Source: Argyresthia goedartella (lineage: Eukaryota; Arthropoda; Insecta; Lepidoptera; Argyresthiidae). From it: a stretch of DNA of 64,000 bases. Location: the NCBI GenBank assembly GCA_949825045.1, contig OX463814.1, positions 37,094,383-37,158,382 of the forward strand, given 5' to 3'. This document shows positions 1-10,408 of this stretch, in pieces. The first letter of the stretch is position 1; each line of letters starts with the position of its first letter. Position numbers and translations under genes: made by a program. The notes beneath the pieces were generated by a model. It was given only the letters and a program-made list of their open reading frames with translations. It had not been told where the DNA came from and searched no databases.

Positions 1-160
1 TCTGTTTGTGTGTCTGTGTGTATGTCTGTCTGTGGCACTCTAGAGCTCAAACGGGTGGACGGATTTTAATGCGGTTTTTTGTAAATGATATTGTACTTCC
101 ATGCAATGGTTCTTAGCTACGATTTATCAAAATCGGTTCAGTATTTAGAAACTTATTAGC
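1..160. repeat. Fragment of dispersed repeat E at the window edge
   Basis: The stretch is rich in GTCTGT repeats and then reads 'ACGGATTTTAATGCGGTTTTTT'-like sequence, split here as ACGGATTTTAATG and CGGTTTTTT. The same kind of sequence is seen near 18.7 kb after a TTTACCCGACTGC motif. It is non-coding and cut by the window start. The link to family E is by similarity of short motifs only. Confidence 0.4.
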
Positions 161-199
161 TTAACAATCAAATTTTACTTTTTATGAGTGTTGTTATAG

Positions 200-230
<31 letters not shown>

Positions 231-281
231 CGCGTGTGTGTGCGCGTGCGTGCGTGCATGCGTGCGTGTGTACGTGCGTGC

Positions 282-317
<36 letters not shown>

Positions 318-384
318 GTGTGTGTGTGTGTGTGTGAGGGTGTGTGTGTGGTGTGTGGTGTGTGTGCGTGTGTGTGTGTGTGTG
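200..384. repeat. (GT)n microsatellite with GC and AGGG interruptions
   Basis: About 185 bp of alternating GT with scattered GC, GTAC and GAGGG interruptions. Its antisense reading gives His/Thr-rich ORFs and its sense reading Cys/Val-rich ORFs. These follow from the dinucleotide repeat and are not genes. Confidence 0.95.
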
Positions 385-540
385 AACCAAACAGCAGTCA
401 AACTGAGGAAGTACTGTTGCACCGAAATGATTAATTGTGCAGAAGAAAATGATACGAGTTATAGCTAATATTGATACATAACACAGTTGCCGACCTTACT
501 TCCAAAAGTATAAAATCCTAACACTACCTTTAATTTATAT

Positions 541-1372
541 CCTGGAAGCATCCTCGGCCCTACCCTGTTCATATGTATCTTAACGGTATTTCTTCAGTTA
601 AATGTGACGGCCCATTATTTTGCTATACCGATTTTATGCAGTAATTTTTCATGGTTCTTCGTGAGAAGAAGCAGCCGAAAAGCAGAACAGGGAATGGCCG
701 CGATCACAGCCTGGTTGAGCACAAATATACTCACGCTCAACGGCTCAATACTGACAAAACTAAATTTGTAACATTTCACAAAACTCGGGCATTCGAGACG
801 CTTCGTCACTTAGTGTCAGGGCTCACTCTTGTGGCAAACGGAACTATCCAGAATAAGCGCCATTAAATACCTGGGAATCACGCTGGACCAATTCCTAGCT
901 ATCAAAGAGCATATCCATATTATGTCTGGTAGGGTCAGAAAAGTTATACAGTTATAAAGTTAAGTTAAAGTTATAAAGTTACACCATGAAGCAACCGCGT
1001 AACTCCGCAGAAAAAAGAAAGACTGCAATACCCTACAGACATGCTGCATATAGACTCGAAACTTCAAAGTGTACGCGGACTCCAATGCTGTCCTGCTGTC
1101 CTGTGGCCTGCTGACCTATGGATGGCAGCAATTCTAATGCACAAAGTTTCATACTAATATGAACAGTTGGACCGCCGAGTTCCTAGAATTCCTGTTAAAA
1201 GGGTAAAGACAGCATTTGCACAGAGATTCCCAGAAATTTTTTACCCGTTCATTTACAAAAAACTACTTTAGGAAATCCCCGACCTATTTAGTCAGCCTAT
1301 CAATGAGGGAAGCAAAGTAAAAAATTAACGATTATCTCCTGAAACGAAATTACAAATACATTGAAAATATAA
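541..1372 (+). pseudogene. Degraded Jockey-type non-LTR reverse transcriptase
   Basis: Pieces of a Jockey-clade reverse transcriptase appear in order but in shifting frames. PGSILGPTLFICIL (from 541) matches the GxxLGPxLF palm motif just before the catalytic box. AITAWLSTNILTLN (about 697-750) and KTKFVTFHKTR (757-788) match the WxxxNxLxLNxxKTKxxxF segment. IKYLGITLDQFL (about 863-900) matches the YLGITLD segment. KINDYLLKRNYKYI (about 1321-1365) resembles the C-terminal tail. The YADD box and much of the thumb are lost, and there are several frameshifts and stops. It is an old dead copy. The family is clear at clade level only. Confidence 0.75.
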
Positions 1373-1382
1373 TCGAAATTAC

Positions 1383-1685
1383 GGGATGATTAATATTTAC
1401 CGGCGCTTCGGCGGCAGCTGCCGGAAACGACGGAACTATGCCGCCATAGGCGACGAATATCTATTCATGCAGTTAGGCGTGGAGACCCTTGGGCCGTGGG
1501 GCCCTGACGCTCGACGAGTCCTTAAAGACATCTCTAAGCGACTCGTCGAAGCTTCAGAAGACCGTAGAGCTGGCACCTACCTCGCTCAACGTATCAATTT
1601 AGTGATACAGCGAGGAAATGGTGCCAGTATATTGGGCACCTTGCCGCCCGGTAGCGATCTTGGGGAAAAATTTAATTTAGTATAG
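1383..1685 (+). pseudogene. C-terminal fragment of a T-family non-LTR retrotransposon
   Basis: An open frame of about 100 residues (ATG at 1386, stop at 1683) carries the segments GVETLGPWGPDARRVLKDIS and AQRINLVIQRGNGASILGT. The second recurs at 52.1 kb as MQRISLVVQRGNAASVMGT and at 19.1 kb (minus) as MQRISLAVQRGYADSIMGT. I recognise this as the C-terminal end of polyproteins from animal non-LTR elements. In the 19-kb copy it follows a zinc finger and a nuclease-like segment. The 5' part is missing, as expected of 5' truncation, so this is not a stand-alone gene despite the open frame. The ATG is an accident of the truncation point. Confidence 0.7.
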
Positions 1686-1792
1686 ATTTTAAGTTTAGTA
1701 ACATTATTAAGCTTATTATTTTTAACCACTAATGTTAATATTTTTTTTTTATATAAACCGTTTATTATGTGTGTATTTATGGTTACATTTGT

Positions 1793-1870
1793 ATTTTATA
1801 GTTACATTTTAAATGAGAATATATTGCAAACATTTGCAATCTATTCTCATTTAAAATGTAACTATAAAAT
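1793..1870. repeat. Near-perfect 78-bp palindrome
   Basis: Two 38-bp arms (1793-1830 and 1833-1870) are reverse complements with one mismatch and are separated by only two bases. The sequence is AT-rich and non-coding. No target duplication or known terminal motif is seen, so it may be a template-switch inverted duplication rather than a MITE. Confidence 0.9.
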
Positions 1871-2471
1871 CTACTTTTATGTGCTACTGCCGATCCCAGG
1901 CATTCACGACACAAGCGTTATTTTGTCGATACCCTAAGTAGACGATAATAAATTGATGACTTCGTCGTAGCTTAAATCTTCTGCAAAAACATTGACGGCG
2001 CCTTTGGTCAGCTGTCGTGAAAAAATAATAATACACACGGAATGAGAAAATACCCTTTAAAACTAGACTAGACTCATTATTGAGGCTATTCGCAATGGAA
2101 CATCGCCTGCTGTTAAAATCCGTTTTCATTAAATTCACGCCTTTGTACTTTGTGCCTTTCTTATTATCTTTTAAAATTAACTCTACATAGAAACTTACAA
2201 ATAACGGAGTTTAAACAGAGGTAGGTACTATAATATTATATTAATAGGCACGCCATGATCATGAATGTTGTGGATCCCTATAAATCCTAGATACGGATAT
2301 TTTTGGACTAGCACACAGGTAAAAAGAGGCCTAAAACTAGGTACTTACTCTTATCTTTTTGGGTTTTAAGAGTGGATACACGTGACGTTTATTGATAACA
2401 TGTTGAGGTTGGAACTTACGAGAAGAATATCTTTGCCCTGCAACTAAGACGGAATTGACCACGCCTAAATT
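1871..2471. other. No recognisable feature
   Basis: AT-rich sequence. The longest frame is an 84-codon minus-strand ORF with no recognisable motif, probably chance. Confidence 0.6.
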
Positions 2472-2712
2472 TAATAATAATAATAATACCTTCGACAATA
2501 TTTACACACATTGACTAGCCCCAAACTAGGATTCCCTGTATCTTGGGTACTAGTACTAGTAGTATAAATATTATACTTAGATAGATAAACAACCATGACT
2601 AGGGTACAAACATCCATTCTCATCGAACAAATATTTGCCCCTACCGGGACTCGAACCCGGGACCCTTGGCTTCTTAGGCAGGGTCACTGCCGACTCGGCC
2701 ATTCGGGTCGTC
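2472..2712 (-). mobile_element. tRNA-derived SINE, family S1, copy 1
   Basis: Reading the minus strand, the head has an internal RNA polymerase III A box (TGGCCGAGTCGG) and a B box (GGTTCGAGTCC) at tRNA-like spacing. A shared body and a (TTA)n 3' tail follow. Three other copies are in the window (32.7, 55.2 and 56.1 kb). SINEs of this design are transcribed from the internal promoter and moved by LINE machinery. Confidence 0.9.
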
Positions 2713-4067
2713 AAAAAATATATATTATAAAAATAACAACAACTGTTCCGCCAGCTGGTCTCAGCTCTACTCAGTCTAGTGACAGTAAAAGTTCTATAAT
2801 ACCTACTACACCTGTGGAGAATAAACGAATGGTCGCGGTCGTGTCGTAAAACTTCCCAAAATTGACTATAATAAAACTATTCTGTTTTAATGTCTTCATC
2901 TCATGCTACACAGTCTCGAGGATAGAAGCAGAATTATACTGAACTATCAAACATTAAACTCTATTTTGCATTAAGAAATTTATAGGTACATCTGGAGTAT
3001 TAAGTATAGCTGGTTATATTATATTTCGCCGGACGAAAAGCGAGGGATATTTGGGCTGACTGCAAACCTTCAGAAAGGGAGAAAATTTTGAAGATATGGC
3101 AAAATGCACTAGAATGTATATTTATTTATACTATGGCACTAGACTCCGATGACTTCCGGAGTTTCATGCCGTTTGTGGAATGCATACAATTCAATTTATA
3201 TGCACATACATTGTGCCTAATCCTGAATTTGAAAAACTGAGTTTTTAACCTAGTTTTATACCTTAGTACCAATACCTATGACCATTCTGAATTTGTCTCA
3301 TGAAAAGACGCAGGCGCTTTGGAATGTATCTAGCTGTTATTTCGAAATGAGACGCTGATGATTCATATGTTTGTCTAAAAACATAACTAAGCTACCAAAA
3401 TGAAAGCCCACAGAAAGTATCAAATTGACTAGGCTCAGATAAGGTAGTTTCTGAGTTGATGTTACTTTATTATGTCAAGTCAAGTGCGTACCTAGGCGCT
3501 CCGAATTACAGCCATAAAAGCTATTAGCTATAAAAACTTCATGCTCTTCACAAGTCCGCCTTAGTTTTTTTATTGACTTAAATAAACCAGTCCGTCTATA
3601 TACACTGAGTTATCGAAGGCTAACTGGCAGAATTCCGTGCAGGCTTTTTATAAGCTGAAGTAGGTTAGTATTAGTTTTTTACTTCTCATGCTCGAAAGGT
3701 CCTACTTTAACCTGAATGTAGACTTCATAAAATCGAATTTACGCACTAGTGCACAAAGTGTTGTCGTCATCTAGACCACAGATTAATAATCTAGACTAAG
3801 ACAATTGAGCTATTGAGCCTGACAGAGGAGGTGACTGCATTTTTTATTTTTTATTTTAATACTTTTACTTTAATTTATTTGCATTCTATGTTGCATAGTA
3901 AAATAAATTGTGCAGGCCACCCTGCACTATTTCTCGCATGAGTCTCTCGGTGTTGTTATTTAAATAATAGTTTGTGGATATTCGTGTGCAGGCGTTTAGG
4001 AGACGTTTTAAGAAGTTCTAATATAAAGTATACAGGATCTAACAGAAAGGGTGTTACAAGCCGAAAG
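2713..4067. other. No recognisable feature
   Basis: AT-rich DNA with no ORF or repeat that I can assign. A T-rich tract lies near 3840. Confidence 0.5.
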
Positions 4068-4258
4068 GTGGTTCGTAGCGACATCATTCTGAACAACTTT
4101 TACTATTGAACTGCCCCGCGATCTAAGCAACTTTATAATTCTTATCTCAGTACATTTCGGGATCTCACCTGAGATATATGGTGGAGTTAAAATAAAGTTG
4201 CTCTCATCAAGTCGGCCCCATACTAAAAGTTGTTCAGAATGATGTCCCTGATAACCAC
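4068..4258. mobile_element. Small foldback MITE
   Basis: Imperfect terminal inverted repeats of about 35 bp (4068-4102 and 4224-4258) include a 23-bp core, GACATCATTCTGAACAACTT plus TTA, identical on both sides. The interior is non-coding. Superfamily unassigned. Confidence 0.75.
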
Positions 4259-5040
4259 TCCATCATACAAATCAACTCCTTTCTACTTTAACCATGCCCC
4301 GCACTATGAGCCTATGCCGCCCGCCGCCTAATGTACGGGATATATGGCACTGTGTGCATATTGTATGGGAGCTATCATTTTTAGAGTTTAGCGGTAGTAG
4401 CCGAGTACGCCATGTTATAGATGATATTAAGATGACGAGTAGTTTCAAAAAAATCGTTAGTCCCGTTTTTGAATAAACTCAATAAATAGAACTATCCTTA
4501 CTAGAGGAACGAACTCTCTTTCGTTTATTGCTACGACGGACTCCGAAGTGTTTTTATTTGGGGCATGATCAGCCGAAAGTTGATCGTCCATTTTGTTAAA
4601 TTTCTCGTCTAAAATTAATAAGTAAGCGAATGCTACCTCTAATCTAAAAATAGCCCACAAATGTGGCATTGGAAAAATAAAAGCCTTCAGAATTAAAAGG
4701 CTGCAGCTTAAAAGCCTGCTATAGAAAAGCGTGGGAATTTTATGCGGGTAGCTCGATTTTAAGCGCTAACCTTATGAAAATAAGACACAGGGATATTAAT
4801 AATGAAATAGAAACACTCACCTGATTTCTTCGACAAGTAACACTTGTTAATGAAATTAAAATCAGGGTATTATTACAGCTAAATAAAACAGAGCCCTCGG
4901 TCTGACCGAGGCTGTTGTGAACTGCAGGTGGAGGTGGAAAGGGGTGGGACTAAGGAAAGAGATGGCGCTATAGGACAGAAAGGGACGAAACGGAACAGAA
5001 AACGATAGGCCTATCTCATTTACTTATTAGGCTTCGAATA
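4259..5040. other. No recognisable feature
   Basis: Short chance ORFs of 60-70 codons on both strands, with no motif. No repeat family recognised. Confidence 0.5.
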
Positions 5041-5084
5041 ACGGTACAGTTGTTTAATAAGTAAATGATACGAAGTTTCTTGGA

Positions 5085-5141
5085 ATAACCATTGATAACA
5101 AATTGCTGTGGGGACCCCTGCAATTTGTTGTCAATGGTTAT
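5085..5141. repeat. Inverted duplication inside the J1 coding region
   Basis: Two 22-bp arms (5085-5106, 5120-5141; one mismatch) flank 13 bp. The left arm is normal J1 sequence encoding ITIDxxL. The right arm replaces the sequence that in the 63-kb copy encodes the following HIDKF, so the palindrome is private to this copy. Confidence 0.85.
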
Positions 5142-5571
5142 AAATTAGCTGGTAAATTAAGTTCTGCGGCTTATGCTGTTAGGAACATCAGACAAAACAC
5201 GGATTTGGCTACATCTAGGCTAGTATATTTTAGTTAATTTCATAGTGTCATGTCCTATGGTATCTTGTTGTGGGGAAAATAGCGGATAATCAAACAATTT
5301 ATAATTTTAAACGAACATACTCCTTAAGAGAGCTTTTTAAAGAAATTGACATACTAACTCCAGCTAGGTAATTTATTTTCGATGATATAATGTATGTACG
5401 CAAAAAAATTACAACACTTTTCAAACTTAGCTATGGCTGTTATGTTAACGTTAACCTAAGAAATAATCACAGACTATGTGCGCCCCCGTTTAGACTCGCG
5501 AAGGTTAGCAATTCTTTCAAGTGTCAGTGCATTCTTTACAACCCTCTACTACAACAAGATAACGAGGTTTT

Positions 5572-5650
5572 AACGTCATGGGAACCTTTGTCTCGGCAGT
5601 GTCCCGGGGTGGTTTATACGGGTAATTATTAAATAAAATAAATAAAAGTA
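5572..5650 (+). mobile_element. Very short 5'-truncated T-family tail inserted in J1
   Basis: The frame NVMGTFVSAVSRGGLYG followed by a stop and an A-rich tail (AAATAAAATAAATAAAA) matches the last residues of the T family (SASAMSRGGLFG at 11.9 kb). J1 3' UTR sequence resumes straight after the A-rich tail. Only about 70 bp was inserted. Confidence 0.65.
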
Positions 5651-5832
5651 AATTTTCAATATTTATATTAGTTAAGCCCAAGCAATTTTTAAAAGAGATC
5701 TAAAAATCAATCTGTGGGAGTTTCTATCCCCTCCTCTCTGACAGTGTTCCAATATAGAGAAGAGGCAAAAAATGACGTTTGCTAAGTATATGTAAATATC
5801 TACAGCAATAAAGAACTTTGACTTTGGCCCTG

Positions 5833-7102
5833 GAAATTCAGTCCTTTTAGGCTAATTGATGAACAAACGAAATTAACTGAATGATTTAGCTGTTCTGTAG
5901 TAAGATACTCACTAAACACTTTTTTGTGGTAAAGAAATTTAGATACTTGCTTAACATTTATTTATTGATAGATGATGATTTAGCTAAACAAGTGATAATA
6001 CTGTGTTTTTTTTAATAAGACGATATAATTTAAATACAGAAATAAGATCGAAAAATGCAAGTATGCAAGATTTTTGGACTAATATTTGCGCGTACTCAGG
6101 CTTTGAATACGTTTTCGCAAGTTCGTACAGGAAACCTTTAACTATATTGTCATTCTGGTGCAAGAGGACCATTTCAAAGCACAAGAGGTCGTTAGGCCCT
6201 CATTAATATTAATCAGATGCTTTGATATTTTATTTACGCTGCTCGAAGCGTGATCTCATCTATTGATGCTTGTCTAATGTAATTCGGATAAAAAATTGGA
6301 GGCTTCCGTCTGTTTACAACTAAGACAACGAAATACATATACCTCGCATCCTAGAACATATAAAAACTGGTACTACTCAAGATTTTGTGTCTACTAGAAG
6401 CCCATTTATTAAAATATCCATCAGATGGCGGCCATATTCAATTTATAACATATAAGCCACCAGAGGTTGAGCAGACGTTGGCTGCGGTGGTTTCCTAAAT
6501 CCTAACCATGCCAAATAATGACTTCAAATACTTGCCACACTAAATGAGCGACTGCCTGCGAGTAACGAAAAATCAACAGAACAGCAATTTACAAACATTC
6601 ATTTGAATTAGTTAAAATACAAAATGAGAACCTTCATAATATTAGGGCAACCTAATATTTGTTTGAGTGTCAACCCCGATTGAAAAGTAACCACAATAAT
6701 CTACTCTAGCCAGTCGTTTTTGTTTGTATACGCTTCGCTCCGCTCCGCTCCGGTTATTAGCATCTTCGACGTTCTAACCTAACCTATAACCCGATTGAAA
6801 ACTAGCTACAATAACCTACTCTAGCAAGTTCAATAGTTTCAGCCGTATAGCAAGGCTTATTATATGTTTGCACATATATATTTTGAAAAATTGAGGGCAA
6901 TGGCATGTGCCTTCCGCCGTTTTCATTAAAATATGATGTATAAAAATATATAATAACCATTTATTACCTAATTATAGTATTCGTTTTAACATTTAGAGCT
7001 GCCTATTTTTTAACACCCGTATTCATATTCATTTGTCGCATTAAATACATGCCATTAATAAATTGTCAGTTATTACAATACAAATACTGCTCATATATGC
7101 TC
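5833..7102. other. No gene; one imperfect direct duplication
   Basis: A segment of about 38 bp (6671-6710) is repeated at 6787-6825. Both contain CCCGATTGAAAA and ACTCTAGC. Between them is a short CGCTCCG repeat (about 6733-6752). Nothing else was recognised. Confidence 0.6.
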
Positions 7103-7372
7103 ATATATTTCGAAATTTCCATGACCTTTCCCATCTCTTGGAGGTCTGTAGACAAAAACAATGATGACAATAATGATATTATTAAAGAATCACCACTTTC
7201 TTTAATATAATTAAAGAAATATGTTACAGAAAAACTACGGAAATATATTCTTGCACTTACTGTTGAAAGAAAAATGGAGCTATACTGTAGTGAGTTAGAT
7301 AGTCATATCATTGTTTTTGTCTACAGACGTCTGAGGGATGGGAAAGGCCATGGAAATTTCGAAATATGTATA
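7103..7372. repeat. Large inverted duplication at the 5' end of a J1 copy
   Basis: Arms of about 65 bp (7103-7165 and 7307-7372) are imperfect reverse complements around a spacer of about 140 bp. The right arm is coding J1 sequence of the endonuclease region (HIIVFVYR). The left arm is the same sequence inverted. This resembles the 5' inversion of LINE insertions or a template switch. Confidence 0.8.
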
Positions 7373-8396
7373 TGAAATATTATGAAAGAAGCCGTCACTA
7401 AACTATGTAATTACAGAAAAAAGATGATTATTTTTGGCGATCTTAATGTAGATTTGCTTGTAGATACAACAATGAAACGACGATTAATAACTCAAATCAT
7501 TTAATTTTTGTCATGTATTTATAGAGCCGACTAGAATTATTACACTTACCAGCCAAACTTAGATAACGATTTTCTTATTGTGACTATACATTCACAATTA
7601 AAAATGTAATTAACTGCTTACCTTCCGAACATAGTCGTCAAACAGTTTCATTCCCAATTGCTAGTAAGGATACGACCAAACACGTATACGAAATCAATCA
7701 ATCAATCAATAAGATCTCTTTACTACTATTTACATATACTTCGTATTTTTTGCCATTTCTCTGCATTGGACCACTGTTGGAGACGAAGGGCGTAAAAACT
7801 CCCACACTCCAAAAACTTAGATATAAATTTGCCAGTACCGGATTTTAATGAACATAACACGAACATAATGTATTCAGACTTCTTCAACATTATTCAAACA
7901 GAAATTAATAAAGATTTTAAATCAAAGAAAGTCAGTGACAACAATGGTAAATAACAAATTAATGAATGGGCTACTTTTGGAATTCTTAAAAGTAGAGTTA
8001 ACTTTTATGACCTTCACGACTTACAAAAAACCTATAACTTCAATATAAAATTTCAAGACTATGTTAAAAAAATATTCCAAAACTTTAAAGTTGGTTTATA
8101 ATCCTGCAAAAACTTTACACATTGATATAAAAAATACAAATTCAAATAATATAATGAAATCGGTTCGGCAAATAATGAACCGTGAAACTGGCAAATTCAT
8201 ACCAAGGGACATTGATGAATGAATGGGTGATGATTATGAATGATGATGTTATTACGTTCATCGCTGAGGTACCTCGAGCTTTCGTTCCATTCTTCAACAA
8301 TGCTACCCTTACTCATAACACAGCATCTAAATTCATCTCCATATAAAATCAGTACTAACGTCAGTAATGTACATTTTAAATTTAATCTTGTATATC
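7265..8396 (+). pseudogene. J1 Jockey-like element: endonuclease and linker region
   Basis: The 5' part of a J1 copy, broken by stops and frameshifts. MELYCSELDSHIIVFVYR (from about 7274) and KKMIIFGDLNVDLL (about 7419-7460) match the apurinic-type endonuclease of Jockey elements. The GDLNVD box is the conserved metal-site motif. CDYTFTIKNVINCLPSEHS (about 7580-7635) matches the end of this domain. The linker before the reverse transcriptase runs from about 7840 to 8396. A minus-strand J1 3' end is inserted at 7683-7836 and the LTR element at 8397. The copy resumes at 11202. Confidence 0.8.
7683..7836 (-). mobile_element. J1 3' end, heavily 5'-truncated, inserted in another J1 copy
   Basis: Antisense to its host. 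It contains the 3' UTR landmark GGACCACTGTTGGAGACGAAG, split as GGACCACTG and TTGGAGACG, plus AACTCCCACA. Both are shared with 37.3, 45.5 and 63.0 kb. The flank starts with (AATC)n, which may be the tail. Confidence 0.75.
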
Positions 8397-9138
8397 TGTA
8401 ACGTACTACCTCCTTGACCATATTGGCTACTGGCGGATTAGCCAGTTAAAAACTAAAACTATAAAAATTCGGAAATTCGGGTCTGGAATCTCGTCTGGCA
8501 GCTGATTGTTTTTTTGAGGCAGACATTGTTTGAGCTCTGAAACGTGAGGTTGTATCTTCTGCATCAATAATTTTTAAGTCACGCCTTTGTTGCGGCGATG
8601 GGCTAGTCCCTTTAGTACTGTAATGGAGCTGAATGTTTAGTTGCTGTAAAGTGCAGTAGTTTATATGAAACTTCCCTACTATCCCCAATCCATGGGGTTC
8701 CACGCTGAGGAGTAATATCCTCCTGGCGCTAACGGAGCTCTGAATCGGTTCCACGCTGAGGAGTAATATCCTCCTGGCGCTAACGGAGCTCTGAATCGGT
8801 TCCACGCTGAGGAGTAATATCCTCCTGGCGCTAACGGAGCTCTGAATCGGTTCCACGCTGAGGAGTAATATCCTCCTGGCGCTAACGGAGCTCTGAATCG
8901 GTTCCACGCTGAGGAGTAATATCCTCCTGGCGCTACCGCATAATCACTTGTTGACGTCTGGAGAAGTGGACCAGTTGGATTGAGTCTACCAAGGAGCTGA
9001 AATCTACAAATTCCCGGCGAGTCCCTATCCAGCGTTTCAACTATATCACCAATATTCGACTCACGACCTTGTGATTAATAAATGTATCTTGAGCCTGCCA
9101 ATAATCTCTTTTGGTCAGGTTAGAGTTTCACTGTTTCA
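8397..9138 (+). repeat. 5' LTR (five-unit minisatellite)
   Basis: Begins TGTAACGTACTACC and ends GGTTAGAGTTTCACTGTTTCA, given here as GGTTAGAG and TTTCACTGTTTCA. AATAAA near 9078 may be the polyadenylation signal. It has five 51-bp units at 8696-8934. The antisense strand keeps a 153-codon frame (8446-8907) because 51 is a multiple of three. Confidence 0.93.
8696..8934. repeat. 51-bp minisatellite in the 5' LTR, five units
   Basis: Units start at 8696, 8747, 8798, 8849 and 8900 (last partial) and are identical by eye. Each contains AGGAG-TAATATC-CTCCT, which can form a small hairpin. Confidence 0.97.
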
Positions 9139-9139
9139 A

Positions 9140-9157
9140 TGGCGCCCGGATTAAGGG
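9140..9157 (+). promoter_or_regulatory. Candidate primer binding site
   Basis: TGGCGCCCGGATTAAGGG lies one base after the 5' LTR. The first bases TGGCGCC fit the complement of a tRNA 3' end with CCA, the usual minus-strand primer. I cannot name the tRNA. Confidence 0.65.
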
Positions 9158-10408
9158 AATATTGGTGATAGAGTTTTATGTCTGGTCAGAGTAGTTAGGC
9201 CATAAGAGCGCCGTAGAACGCTTGATTTCTTTCGTAGCTTGTATATTTTGTTGTGTTTATTTTTGTCTGACAGGAGTATATTTGATCGTTTATCTGGGTA
9301 CCTACCTCATTTCTACATTATTTATGGGCGCAGTCTGACGGCCGTTGTCATATTATAATTGTTGATAAATATTTTCCTCCAAATTCTCAGTACGAAAAAT
9401 AAATTAATAAATTGTGAAGATTTTAGTAGGGAAACTTTTCGGACTATTAAATAATAAATAAGGTTAGTGTTTAACGGCCGATTTCTCGTACATTTAATCT
9501 GTTGTTGACAGTCCTTTATCAATTTCAGCTGTCAAAACGGTAGATCAATGGCTTGATTTTGTACCAGAAACCGGGCGTTAGTCGTGTACTCTGCTTACTT
9601 TCATGTAAACTTGTACAGTTTACTAGATAGGTAGTAAACATGACGTTTCCTATAAAATATCTGTACTTGTACCGAGCGATCTGTGACTGTCTGCGAGCAC
9701 CTTCTGTCTGAAGATAGGCTGCGACAGCGTTCTGTCTTATTCAATAGTAGTTAACGATTCCTTTATGTATGTAATAAGTATTTTGACCCTTGTATTCTAA
9801 AAACCATCTATATCTACAGCTATGTAAAAGTTCTTTATTGTGTAACGTTACTCTGCAATGTCTGTTACTTTAGCGTATGGCCTCTTGAACTATAATTATC
9901 TACTTTTTTACTCTTTGTTGTAGAATAGATATTCTACTCTATTATTATTTTCTGTACCCACTAACGGTGCAGGAAGTCTTGAACACTTGAGGGAGCTGCC
10001 CCTCATGGTGTTATTCTGCGTTACGATAGTAGCTAAGCTATCGGGGCGTTTATGTACTAAGGTTCTTATTTTAGTTCAAGGGATCTTGCTTATTTTTCAA
10101 CTTCTGACAGTTAGTCTGGGTGTGCATTTGGCTATAATAATGGCACCCTGTGTGTAAGGCTGTGTTTACACGATGTTAGTGTGAACTCTTGTATGAACTT
10201 AGTATGAATTCTGATGTCTGATTGTTGGTTCGAATGTGTGATGTTTGTATGTAGTTGAGCTAGACTGTTAGTTATATATTTCTCTGACATTGTAGATGAC
10301 GAGCTTTAGAGAATTTTATCTTAAGTAGTTAATTTGGTAAGTTAGTTTAGTTTAGTTAGTATCTTAGCGGATTTTATCAGGTAAAATCCTACCCAAACAA
10401 GACGGGTA
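9158..10408 (+). other. Internal region of the LTR element, non-coding
   Basis: No ORF over 66 codons and no retroviral-type protein motif on either strand. It probably serves as packaging or regulatory sequence. Confidence 0.75.

Larger units (their letters stand above)
5060..5832 (+). pseudogene. J1 Jockey-like element: 3' part of reverse transcriptase and 3' UTR
   Basis: The coding remnant (about 5065-5540) matches the C-terminal half of the J1 reverse transcriptase seen at 63 kb. Shared pieces are KFLGITID, AGKLSSAAYAVRNIRQNTD, LATSRLVYFS, FHSVMSYGILLWGK, and the segment around MYVRKKITT with LRNNHRLCAPP. Frameshifts and stops (for example after LVYFS) make it dead. The 3' UTR follows (about 5655-5832). 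It includes the segment AATCTGTGGGAGTTTCTA, a polyadenylation signal AATAAA and the terminal TTTGACTTTGGC. Inside the coding part is a 57-bp inverted duplication (5085-5141), and a tiny T-family tail is inserted at about 5572-5650. Confidence 0.88.

Noticed and set aside
168..434. His/Thr-rich and Cys/Val-rich ORFs at the left edge
   Set aside because: Direct translations of the (GT)n microsatellite. No gene signal.
2640..2712. True tRNA genes at the S1 heads
   Set aside because: A and B boxes are present, but the sequence does not close an acceptor stem, continues into a shared body and tail, and is multicopy: tRNA-derived SINE.
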